From Candidatus Poribacteria bacterium (GTDB taxonomy: Bacteria; Poribacteria; WGA-4E; WGA-3G): a DNA stretch of 8,823 bases. Numbering within the stretch: position 1 is the stretch's first letter; every line of letters begins with the position of its first letter. Shown one piece after another: positions 1 to 6,244 of the stretch. The translations under genes were made by a program, and so were the position numbers. Below the pieces are notes generated by a model, which worked only from the letters and a program-made list of their open reading frames with translations, was not told the DNA's origin and ran no database searches. The stretch lies in assembly GCA_007571355.1 (NCBI GenBank), contig RKRO01000129.1, positions 1-8,823 of the forward strand. The letters are read 5' to 3'.

Positions 1-519
1 AAAGTCACTTCGATCACCAAGTCGAACGCGCAAGGTTACGGCATGATTGTATGGGATACAGCCTTCGAGCGAGTCGCTGCAAAGTATCCCGATATAGAGA
101 CAGAATCGCTGCTCGTTGATGCAGCATGTATGGATTTCATACGAAGACCGGAAGATTTTGATGTGGTCGTCGCGAGTAACCTGTTTGGAGATATCCTCAC
201 CGACATCGGCGCGATTATCACCGGAAGTATGGGACTGGCACCGAGCGGCAATATAGACCCACAACGCCGATTCCCTTCAATGTTTGAGCCGGTTCACGGG
301 AGTGCCCCGGACATCATGGGGATGGGCATCGCAAATCCGTTGGCGGCAATTATCTCCGGTTCAATGATGTCACGCTTCATCGGTGAGGTAGAAGCATCGG
401 AAACGATAGATGCAGCTGTACTAAAGGTCGTTGAGGAGGGCAAAACTCTCCCACCCGACTTAGGCGGTCAAGCCAAGACCTCACAAGTCGGCAACGCTGT
501 GGTAAACGCGCTCGGCTAA
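1..519 (+). CDS. Tartrate / D-malate dehydrogenase family protein, C-terminal part (5' truncated)
   Basis: This is the C-terminal 172 residues of an NAD-dependent beta-hydroxyacid oxidative decarboxylase (isocitrate/isopropylmalate dehydrogenase superfamily). The frame is open from base 1, so the gene begins outside the window; the family is usually about 350-360 residues. Visible landmarks are the TKSN segment just after the edge (the Lys and Asn belong to the active site in this family), SNLFGDILTD with the metal-binding aspartates, and FEPVHGSAPDI followed by GIANPLA, the nucleotide-binding part. The GLAPSGNIDP and FPSMFEPVHGSAPD wording is closer to tartrate dehydrogenase/decarboxylase and D-malate dehydrogenase than to LeuB, which usually has a GMLPSAS-like segment. 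Family membership is clear; the substrate (tartrate, D-malate or 3-isopropylmalate) is inferred. The next gene is 293 bp downstream, so it is unlikely to share an operon with it. Confidence 0.9.
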   Translation, partial: KVTSITKSNAQGYGMIVWDTAFERVAAKYPDIETESLLVDAACMDFIRRPEDFDVVVASNLFGDILTDIGAIITGSMGLAPSGNIDPQRRFPSMFEPVHGSAPDIMGMGIANPLAAIISGSMMSRFIGEVEASETIDAAVLKVVEEGKTLPPDLGGQAKTSQVGNAVVNALG

Positions 520-812
520 CGTGCTTTGGCGTGGACTTCGGAGTTGGTTGGCTTGGAGCACGCAGAGTAAAGTGAAGGTGGTCATCTGGTATGTCGAACT
601 CACATTTTAGAGTGAAGCCCGTAAATAAGTGGACATCTTTGTAGCATAAACTTTTAGTTTGTGCAGTATCGCGCCATAAAGATAGCGCACACACTCGTCA
701 CTATCGCAGGTATTATCTGGTTTTGTTGATGATAACGGATTTCTGACTTTCCAATTAGAGGCGAGAATTACTTGGGGAAAACCATTAACATGAAACCACA
801 TGGAGGATAAAT
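520..812. other. Intergenic stretch, no gene supported
   Basis: These 293 bp separate the dehydrogenase stop from the ankyrin gene. Short frames on the minus strand cross it but lack a convincing ribosome site and protein-like composition. The only clear structure is a hairpin at 644-664, described separately. A TATTAT at 711-716 could be a -10 box for the ankyrin gene, but no good -35 lies at the right distance. A strong Shine-Dalgarno (GGAGG, 802-806) closes the stretch. Confidence 0.6.
644..664. repeat. Short perfect-arm hairpin (9-bp stem, 3-nt loop)
   Basis: GCATAAACT (644-652) and AGTTTGTGC (656-664) are inverted copies around a TTT loop, with a single T-G wobble in the stem. No T-run follows on either strand, so it is not a typical intrinsic terminator. 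It is about 125 bp after the dehydrogenase stop and about 150 bp before the ankyrin start. The compact palindrome is the sort of core seen in dispersed intergenic repeats, but copy number cannot be judged from one window. Confidence 0.5.
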
Positions 813-1502
813 ATGCAACTCGGTTCAATTCATGACGCAGCAGCAAACGGCGATCTCGATTTAGTCAAGAGAATCCTTGAACGGGAGCCGCAGCTGGTCA
901 ACCAGGACGATCAATACGAATGGCGTCCTATATTTCATGCCGGATTAAGACGACATTATGATATTGTTAAATATCTAATAGACGCTGGTGCTGATTTGGC
1001 AGCGCATGATGGCTATGTGATACACTATGCGGGAGAAGTACCGGACAATAAAGAAGTTGTGTCATTGCTCGTTGCGTATGGCGGCTTGGATGCACATACT
1101 AAACCATCGAGCGAAACGGCGCGCCAGTTCATATACGCTGTTTTCTTAGCCAATGTGCAGCGCGTCAGCGCAATGCTCCGGGACAACGCAAAGTTGGTCC
1201 AAGAGCGTTACGCCCGTGGCGATACAGCTTTACACCACGCGACTCGAAACGGGGACCTGGAAATTGTTGAACAGTTAGTGAGCAATCGGGCAGATGTCAA
1301 TGAAACATCAGATCATGGGCATTTTCCACTATACTGCGCAGCCGGTCATGGACATGTAGAAACGACGCGGTACCTGATAGAACACGGCGCAGATTTGAAA
1401 GCCAAACTCTCCGATGGCAAAACAGTTGTTGACTGGCTAAAACAGTTTGCGGATCACGACCATCGCTTTAAATCTTGTCTGGATGTATTGGAGAGATATT
1501 GA
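813..1502 (+). CDS. Ankyrin-repeat protein
   Basis: This 229-residue protein is made almost entirely of ankyrin repeats. A repeat-like helix pair begins at about residue 4 (HDAAANGDLDLVKRIL). Further repeats lie near 37-67, 68-97, 101-134, 136-167 and 169-201, and a degenerate last one runs to the end. The best match to consensus is at 136-201, with DTALHHATRNGDLEIVEQL and the HGHVETTRYLIEHGADL segment. No signal peptide, membrane segment or catalytic domain is visible, so it is probably a cytoplasmic protein-binding scaffold; its partner is unknown. The start is fixed by GGAGG at 802-806, six bases before the ATG. It ends 10 bp from the stop of the convergent membrane-protein gene, with no room for a separate terminator. 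It stands alone on its strand and is not obviously linked to a pathway. Confidence 0.9.
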   Translation: MQLGSIHDAAANGDLDLVKRILEREPQLVNQDDQYEWRPIFHAGLRRHYDIVKYLIDAGADLAAHDGYVIHYAGEVPDNKEVVSLLVAYGGLDAHTKPSSETARQFIYAVFLANVQRVSAMLRDNAKLVQERYARGDTALHHATRNGDLEIVEQLVSNRADVNETSDHGHFPLYCAAGHGHVETTRYLIEHGADLKAKLSDGKTVVDWLKQFADHDHRFKSCLDVLERY

Positions 1503-1512
1503 TTGCCCTCGC

Positions 1513-3588
1513 TCAATTTTGATGCAGCGACGCACTGTTCGATTGAATTGTAAAACCGCTCCAACCCCACTGGTTGCCACGGGCATATATCACCTGCGTC
1601 AAATGCTTGTCCGTAATTGTGATGTTGTAACGCTTCTCAATCGTCTCATTTCCCACAGGAATCCGCAATCGCTGAATCTGCTTCTCACCATTCGCGATAA
1701 GGTTTATCTCTAACGGTTCAGATTGGCTGGCACTGAAATAGCATGTCACTTCGTACGTCCCGTTGGGAAGTGCGACTCGGAAAACCCCATCTTCGGCTCC
1801 CCAAATGCTATCCTCGTAGGGCTGTGGAACTTCAGATCTGTTTTCAAAGTCGTCCCGCTCTGATTCCGTTAGCCAGCCGTATTGACCATCAGCATAGACC
1901 GTATCCGCATGAACAGCGATGTATCCCGGTGCTGTCTGTCCATTATCGGGTTGCATGTCAAAGGTGATAGCACTTCCATCGCCCCACATTTCGATGTCTG
2001 GTGCAGCGCGTTTACGACGATAGAGTCGGTTGTAGTCGTTAGAATCGATGAGTTCATACGCTTCCTTCAAACCAGCCGCATTGTCATACGCCGTCCGCCA
2101 GACGATGACATAATCAGCAGGTACTTCTTTTCGCTTGTATTGCAGGGGAAAATGATCTGTATTTGCCTCGTAGTTATCGAGGTAGGCAATTCCCTTATTC
2201 GTTGCCAATAGACACTCGATGTGTCCAAACGGTTCAACGTATTTCGGTTCAAAACCGAGCGAATCTGAAAAACCGCCCCATTCTGGGGGTTCGCTCGTGA
2301 GGATTGCGTCCATCTCGTCCATACCCTCCAAGGAGAGCGCATTGGCAATGTCTCGGTTAAGCAGAGTGTAAGTGTGGACGTTGTAACCGAGATGCCATAA
2401 GGAGAGAACAATAATAACCCCTGCTACCGCGTGATTTATGTACCGATGTCTATCGATTGCAAAAAACGGAAGCAATACGAGGAATATGTATAGATGGAAC
2501 CGGTCGTTTATCCAACCGCCGCTATAGCCTGACCATGGTGCTATGAAATACATAATCGTGATAAGGACAGCCATGAGCAGAAACCCATCCATTGGGCTCA
2601 CAGCACGTGTCCAAAGTCGTTCACCGGTCTCTTTCCATTCCTCTGATTTCCGAAATTGATGGTACTGCCGAATTCTATTGATAACGGTGAATCCCAAGGC
2701 GATGGCGAAAAAGACTAACAACACCCGCCCGATAAGCACATGGTCATCTCTAAAAGACACCAAGGATTTCATGCCGAAGAAATAGTCGTTTAACCATTCA
2801 AATCCCTTATGATCGCCGCCGCTTCCGTGTGTGTTCGACAGATAGAAGTAGTAGGAGAATAGAATAAAGTAAGCCGGTATAAGTCCGACGAGGAAAATCA
2901 GTGTCGGTTTGCGTTTCGTCGCGCTCGCTCTGAAGCGGGGTATGAGTGGTTGTGATGGCTCCTTATGACCGAATACCTCTTGTAGGATGCTATAAACGGG
3001 TGTGTAGAGAGCGAAGAACGTTAAGGATACGATCAGCAACGCGTAGGAGTGGTAGTGTGTGAAGTAGGTCAGTAGCAGCAAAACATATAAAACGATTATA
3101 TGCGTTAGCCGGAGTATATCCTTCACGCGCCACCAGTATCCCAAAGCGAAGAAGAACAGAGACATGCTGAGGACAAAGTTGTAAAACCCCATGTGCAGCA
3201 GATAATTGTAGGCGAAAAGAAAGCCAAGCAGTCCGAAGACCGTGTTTCTTTTTTCGACACCATTGAGGAAGTACAAGAGGGAAATCGGCAGGAGACCGAT
3301 GCAAAGGGTCAACACTATCTTTTCGCAGACAAGCGGCGGAAAAACGTACAGCAGTGCTGCGAGGAGGATGTGTGAGGTCCAATTCGGGAAAAAGGTAGCA
3401 TTTAACTGATAAACCTCGCGTAATCGGTAGTTTTCGTGCTTATGATATTCCTTTAGCACGTAGGCGTTGTAGATATGGCTTGCGCCGTCCTGCGTCGGAA
3501 AATACTTGAAACCCCAGACCGGCAGAAGATGTATGATTAGCAACACAATGACTGTAACATACCCGATGGATAATCGCCCTATTTTCAT
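1513..3588 (-). CDS. Multi-pass membrane protein, GT-C-like glycosyltransferase with C-terminal beta-sandwich domain
   Basis: This 691-residue protein has an N-terminal signal anchor (about 8-27) and many further hydrophobic segments up to about residue 405, for example near 73-108, 117-150, 162-202, 229-250, 284-303, 334-350, 366-378 and 385-402. The first extracytoplasmic loop carries QDGASH (33-38), an acidic site placed like that of GT-C-fold polyprenyl-phosphate-sugar transferases. A later loop has GGWINDRFH (357-365), which also looks conserved. A soluble part follows (about 410-540). The last 140 residues (about 545-682) begin APGYIAVHADTVY and include YGW, a Gly-Thr-Tyr strand and WGWSGF near the end. 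They resemble the beta-sandwich modules attached to rhamnogalacturonan esterases and other carbohydrate-active enzymes. I infer a role in moving a lipid-linked sugar to a surface glycan or protein; no specific family is proven. The start has AAGGA about 11 bases upstream, and a good promoter lies at 3712-3740. Confidence 0.75.
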   Translation of the reverse strand: MKIGRLSIGYVTVIVLLIIHLLPVWGFKYFPTQDGASHIYNAYVLKEYHKHENYRLREVYQLNATFFPNWTSHILLAALLYVFPPLVCEKIVLTLCIGLLPISLLYFLNGVEKRNTVFGLLGFLFAYNYLLHMGFYNFVLSMSLFFFALGYWWRVKDILRLTHIIVLYVLLLLTYFTHYHSYALLIVSLTFFALYTPVYSILQEVFGHKEPSQPLIPRFRASATKRKPTLIFLVGLIPAYFILFSYYFYLSNTHGSGGDHKGFEWLNDYFFGMKSLVSFRDDHVLIGRVLLVFFAIALGFTVINRIRQYHQFRKSEEWKETGERLWTRAVSPMDGFLLMAVLITIMYFIAPWSGYSGGWINDRFHLYIFLVLLPFFAIDRHRYINHAVAGVIIVLSLWHLGYNVHTYTLLNRDIANALSLEGMDEMDAILTSEPPEWGGFSDSLGFEPKYVEPFGHIECLLATNKGIAYLDNYEANTDHFPLQYKRKEVPADYVIVWRTAYDNAAGLKEAYELIDSNDYNRLYRRKRAAPDIEMWGDGSAITFDMQPDNGQTAPGYIAVHADTVYADGQYGWLTESERDDFENRSEVPQPYEDSIWGAEDGVFRVALPNGTYEVTCYFSASQSEPLEINLIANGEKQIQRLRIPVGNETIEKRYNITITDKHLTQVIYARGNQWGWSGFTIQSNSASLHQN

Positions 3589-3629
3589 TCTTTTAATTTT
3601 CCTTGCGGTTCGTTGAGGAAGGTAGTTTA

Positions 3630-3677
3630 TCCAACCTGCCTGATAGTTGGACTTACGCGTTTTGCTGATAGTTAACT
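3630..3677. repeat. Inverted and direct repeats in the divergent control region
   Basis: TCCAAC (3630-3635) and GTTGGA (3646-3651) form a 6-bp inverted repeat around a 10-base loop. The nonamer CTGATAGTT occurs twice in direct orientation, at 3640-3648 and 3665-3673, 25 bases apart. The second copy runs into the palindrome AGTTAACT (3670-3677). All of this lies in the predicted 5' leader of the leftward membrane-protein gene. It could be an operator or leader structure, or a remnant of a dispersed repeat. Nothing here decides between these. Confidence 0.4.
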
Positions 3678-3711
3678 GCTATTCACAGATATCCTCTCCT
3701 GCCCGAATTCT

Positions 3712-3740
3712 ATTCTAATAGATTCCCGCTTTTGTTTCAA
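3712..3740 (-). promoter_or_regulatory. Sigma70-type promoter for the membrane-protein gene
   Basis: Read on the minus strand, TTGAAA (3740 to 3735) and TAGAAT (3717 to 3712) are separated by exactly 17 bases. Each hexamer differs from the consensus at one position. Transcription would start near 3705, giving a leader of about 115 bases before the ATG at 3588. That leader contains the repeats at 3630-3677. Confidence 0.6.
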
Positions 3741-3759
3741 TACCCAAATGCGAAAAAAG

Positions 3760-3789
3760 TTGACATTCATCAACAAATAGCGGTATAAT
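3760..3789 (+). promoter_or_regulatory. Perfect-consensus sigma70 promoter, probably leaderless
   Basis: TTGACA (3760-3765) and TATAAT (3784-3789) match the housekeeping consensus at all twelve positions, with an 18-base spacer. The expected start site, about seven bases after the -10 box, falls at or next to the A of the ATG at 3796. There is no Shine-Dalgarno in the six intervening bases. The promoter would drive the small ORF and probably the whole rightward gene run to 7681. It lies back to back with the leftward promoter; the two -35 boxes are 19 bases apart. Confidence 0.75.
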
Positions 3790-3795
3790 CTGAAT

Positions 3796-3972
3796 ATGGA
3801 AAATATCTTGAAACAGCAGAGCGAATATCAACGACTTACAGAGGTCCTGGATGATTTAATTGATGTCGTAGGTGAGGATGAAGAACATCCCTTAGCTTCA
3901 TTGATGGAAGTCATCGGTGTATTGATAGAAAAATATGAAGACGAACATGTCCCAGAATTGACAGAAATATAG
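3796..3972 (+). CDS. 58-residue acidic protein resembling the N-terminal part of HigA-type antitoxins
   Basis: The translation starts MENILKQQSEYQRLTEVLDD, has HPLASLMEVIGVLIEKYEDE around residues 31-50, and ends VPELTEI. The pattern EYxxLxxxLDDLI followed by LLxxLIExYExxHxP is what one sees at the acidic N-terminus of HigA/YgjM-like antitoxins, just before their Xre-type helix-turn-helix. Here the stop comes where that domain should begin, and the frame beyond the stop does not encode one, so this is a stand-alone short version rather than a gene broken by one nonsense change. It is predicted to be two helices, very acidic and cytoplasmic. No HigB-like toxin precedes it. The next gene, with a GIY-YIG-like fold, starts 16 bases after its stop. 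The start is chosen because the perfect promoter ends six bases upstream. The HigA resemblance is by eye and could be coincidental. Confidence 0.65.
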   Translation: MENILKQQSEYQRLTEVLDDLIDVVGEDEEHPLASLMEVIGVLIEKYEDEHVPELTEI

Positions 3973-3988
3973 TTTATAGGTTGGGTTG

Positions 3989-4573
3989 ATGGAAATACCG
4001 AGCCTCCATATCATCGGCAATGATTCACAGGTTGGCACATATATCTTACGGATTCGCCTTAAAGAAAACATTACACTGCAATTCGGGCGATTTAAAAAAG
4101 GGAAACGGATTGCCCTACCTGCTGGCGACTATACGTATGTCGGTTCCGCACTTTCAGAAAAAGGCTCGACTTCGCTGGCACGACGGCTTGTCCGGCACGC
4201 AACGCGAAGCAATAATAAACCGCCGCACACTATCCGAAAAAAAATGATACACCAATTCGCCGAATGCGGTTTGGTACCTCGGGACCCGCTCCCCAAAAAT
4301 GGCAAGAAATTGTTCTGGAACGTCGATTTCCTCTTGGATGTGCAATCCGCTGAGATTGTCAGTATTATTGCGATTCGTTCTCCTGAACGTCTGGAAGGCA
4401 CACTCGCTGTTTTACTGGAAAACGACGCTGATACACAGATCATCGAAAAAGGTTTAGGCGCGAATGATGCACCCCGTAACACGCATCTCCTAAGAGTCAA
4501 CGCAGATGAGGCGTGGTGGGCATCGTTCGCCGATAGTATAGAGAAAAACTTCTCAAATCAGGCAAATGTATGA
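3989..4573 (+). CDS. DUF123 / GIY-YIG-fold protein
   Basis: This 194-residue protein belongs to the DUF123 family, a branch of the GIY-YIG nuclease superfamily. Landmarks in order are GTYIL (16-20), equivalent to GIY; GDYTYVGSA (46-54), equivalent to YIG; LARRLVRH (63-70) with the basic/His site; FWNVDFLL (109-116), a variant of the usual WHIDYL; RLEG with Glu136; and GLGANDAPRNTHLLR (155-169), matching the family's C-terminal GxGxxDxxxxxHL. About 35 residues (75-108, including PPHTIRKK) are inserted between the RH site and FWNVDFL. Such inserts are, from memory, also found in other members. In some archaea DUF123 accompanies endonuclease III, but its function is not settled. A TTG three bases earlier (3986) is an alternative start; ATG is preferred. 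The Shine-Dalgarno is weak, consistent with translation coupled to the small ORF upstream. No export signal is seen. Confidence 0.8.
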   Translation: MEIPSLHIIGNDSQVGTYILRIRLKENITLQFGRFKKGKRIALPAGDYTYVGSALSEKGSTSLARRLVRHATRSNNKPPHTIRKKMIHQFAECGLVPRDPLPKNGKKLFWNVDFLLDVQSAEIVSIIAIRSPERLEGTLAVLLENDADTQIIEKGLGANDAPRNTHLLRVNADEAWWASFADSIEKNFSNQANV

Positions 4574-4585
4574 ATTGAGGTAACT

Positions 4586-5698
4586 ATGCACGACCCACGA
4601 CTTGATAAACTTGCAAATGTTCTCACGACCCATTCTACGAAGGTTCAACCCGGCGAATTTGTGCTTATCGAAGGCATTGACATCCCGCAGGAGATGGTCA
4701 TTGCACTCATCCGCGCCGTGCGGAAAGCAGATGGCATCCCACTCGTTGAACTCAAGCAGAACCGTATCCAACGCGAAATCATTCTCGGTGGCAACGATGC
4801 CGGTATACAACGGATTGGCGAATACGAGATATATCGCATGAAAAAGGTGCAGGCGTACATCGGGATACGCGGCAGCCACAACATCACAGAGATGTCTGAT
4901 GTCCCGTCAGAGGCACTTCAGCGTTATCAAAAACATTGGCTCCGACCGCTCAACGATATTCGCGTGCCACAGACAAAATGGGTCGTGCTACGGTGGCCCC
5001 ATCCAGCAATGGCGCAACAAGCGAAGATGAGCACAGAGGCGTTCGAGGATTACTATTTCGACGTTTGCACGCTCGATTACAGCCGAATGGAACAGGCGAT
5101 GGTCCCACTGAAATCCTTGATGGAGGAAACCGATGAAGTCCACATCGTCGGTGAGGATACCGATTTACGGTTCAGCATCAAGGGCATCCCTGTGATTCCG
5201 TGTGCCGGTGAATATAACATCCCTGACGGCGAATGCTTCACCTCACCCGTACGCGATTCCGTCAACGGCACGATCCGTTTCAATACACCGACAATCTATC
5301 AAGGCACCACTTTTACAGACATCCGACTCCGATTTGAAGACGGTAAAATCGTCGAAGCATCGGCGAATAACACCGAAAGACTCAACGCTATCCTTGATAC
5401 CGACGAAAGTGCCCGCTATATCGGCGAGTTTGCTATTGCGTTTAACCCGTATATCACAAACCCGATGTTGGATATCCTGTTCGATGAGAAGATCGCTGGC
5501 TCTTTCCACTTCACACCCGGGCAGGCTTATGAGGAAGCAGACAACGGCAATCGATCCGCTGTCCACTGGGATATGGTGATGCTCCAGACACCCGAACACG
5601 GCGGCGGAGAGATGTTTTTTGATGGAACCCTTATTCGGAAGGAGGGTCGGTTCGTCCACCCAGCACTCGAAGGGTTGAACCCGGAGCACCTAAAATGA
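4586..5698 (+). CDS. M29-family metallo-aminopeptidase (aminopeptidase T/S type)
   Basis: This 370-residue enzyme matches peptidase family M29 (leucyl aminopeptidase, AmpT/AmpS type), which removes N-terminal residues from peptides using two metal ions. The family's metal-ligand motifs are present in order: NIPDGE (Glu216), IGEFAIAFNP (Glu281), DEKIAGSFHFTPGQAY (Glu301, His308) and SAVHWDM (His327, Asp329). The N-terminal half holds the alpha/beta part, including VQPGEFVLIEG near residue 20. It is a little shorter than the roughly 400 residues usual for the family. No signal peptide is seen, so it is cytoplasmic and likely acts in peptide recycling. GAGG at 4577-4580 lies five bases before the ATG. 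The gene starts 12 bases after DUF123 and its stop overlaps the next start (ATGA), so it sits inside an operon. Confidence 0.9.
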   Translation: MHDPRLDKLANVLTTHSTKVQPGEFVLIEGIDIPQEMVIALIRAVRKADGIPLVELKQNRIQREIILGGNDAGIQRIGEYEIYRMKKVQAYIGIRGSHNITEMSDVPSEALQRYQKHWLRPLNDIRVPQTKWVVLRWPHPAMAQQAKMSTEAFEDYYFDVCTLDYSRMEQAMVPLKSLMEETDEVHIVGEDTDLRFSIKGIPVIPCAGEYNIPDGECFTSPVRDSVNGTIRFNTPTIYQGTTFTDIRLRFEDGKIVEASANNTERLNAILDTDESARYIGEFAIAFNPYITNPMLDILFDEKIAGSFHFTPGQAYEEADNGNRSAVHWDMVMLQTPEHGGGEMFFDGTLIRKEGRFVHPALEGLNPEHLK

Positions 5699-6180
5699 GC
5701 AGAAGACAACACCTGGTACACGGGGATCCGCAACGATTTGAAGTCGTCGCAGATTTCATCGCTTCACAATACGGCAGGACAATCCACAACATCGCTGATG
5801 TCGCAGGTGGAAAAGGGATACTGACACGCCTGCTTACGAAAAAGAAAAATTTCGCGTGCGAACTCATTGACCCGCGCCGCACGGTGCTTAAAGGGATAGA
5901 TCACCGACCGGAACATTTTGAACCCGAAATGGCGGATTATTATGACCTGTTAGTCGGACTCCACCCTGATGGCGCATTGCGGCAATTGGGAGAAGCAGCC
6001 CGCGTCCGGCCCGCTGTGATAATCCCGTGCTGCAACTTCTGGGATGAACAGCGGCGCGGGCAGTATGCGTTATTGGAAGTGATTGAAAACTTTTACCGGA
6101 AACATTCAATCCGATTCGAACGAATTGAACTCGACTTCAAGGGACCGAAAAATATCGCTATCGTATCCGAACCCTTTTGA
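5695..6180 (+). CDS. Small SAM-dependent methyltransferase-like protein
   Basis: This 161-residue protein looks like a compact class I (Rossmann-fold) methyltransferase. NIADVAGGKGILTRLL (32-47) fits the glycine-rich SAM-binding motif I. LIDPR (57-61) provides the acidic residue at the end of strand 2. YYDLLVGLHPDGAL (82-95) and AVIIPCCNFW (107-116) resemble the LHxxG and PCC motifs of the Methyltransf_32-like group. The substrate is unknown; a nucleic acid or protein target is possible. The ATG overlaps the aminopeptidase stop by four bases, with GGAG at 5683-5686 upstream, so the two are translationally coupled. The chain is short for the fold and has no obvious extra substrate-recognition domain, so it may act with a partner. 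The fold call is moderately sure, the activity less so. Confidence 0.65.
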   Translation: MSRRQHLVHGDPQRFEVVADFIASQYGRTIHNIADVAGGKGILTRLLTKKKNFACELIDPRRTVLKGIDHRPEHFEPEMADYYDLLVGLHPDGALRQLGEAARVRPAVIIPCCNFWDEQRRGQYALLEVIENFYRKHSIRFERIELDFKGPKNIAIVSEPF

Positions 6181-6229
6181 CTATCGGATTCTGGACGGCT
6201 CTCCAAGGGAATGCACTTCACTACTCCGC

Positions 6230-6236
6230 AAGGAAG
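6230..6236 (+). promoter_or_regulatory. Ribosome binding site that decides the sulfatase start
   Basis: AAGGAAG lies about eight to ten bases before the ATG at 6245. The frame is open further upstream to an ATG at 6083, but that extension lies inside the methyltransferase gene, has no comparable site and does not resemble a sulfatase N-terminus or signal peptide. The start at 6245 puts the typical sulfatase first strand (PNILFLLTDQQR) right at the N-terminus. Confidence 0.7.
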
Positions 6237-6244
6237 AATCAAAA

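Noticed and set aside
520..562. CGTGCT (520-525) / AGCACG (557-562) inverted repeat as a terminator for the dehydrogenase
   Set aside because: The stem is 6 bp with a loop of about 31 bases, and no T-run follows.
688..716. Promoter for the ankyrin gene using TATTAT at 711-716
   Set aside because: The -10 box is reasonable, but the sequence at the -35 position (CACACA) matches only half of the consensus, so it was not listed as a feature.
377..846. Minus-strand open frames over the dehydrogenase end and the 520-812 gap (377-694 and 607-846)
   Set aside because: They overlap well-supported genes or intergenic sequence, have odd composition, and show no recognisable motif or ribosome site.
3958..3985. 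Second TTGACA (3958-3963) as a promoter for the DUF123 gene
   Set aside because: No -10-like hexamer lies 16-18 bases downstream; the nearest TATAGT is only about four bases away, and the motif lies inside the small ORF.
3970..4024. The 58-residue ORF as a full HigA gene broken by one nonsense codon
   Set aside because: Translation past the TAG gives about 16 residues without helix-turn-helix character before another stop, so no hidden domain continues in frame.
6083..6244. Upstream extension of the sulfatase frame to an ATG at 6083
   Set aside because: It overlaps the methyltransferase gene by almost 100 bases, does not look like a signal peptide or sulfatase sequence, and a good ribosome site (6230-6236) supports the start at 6245.
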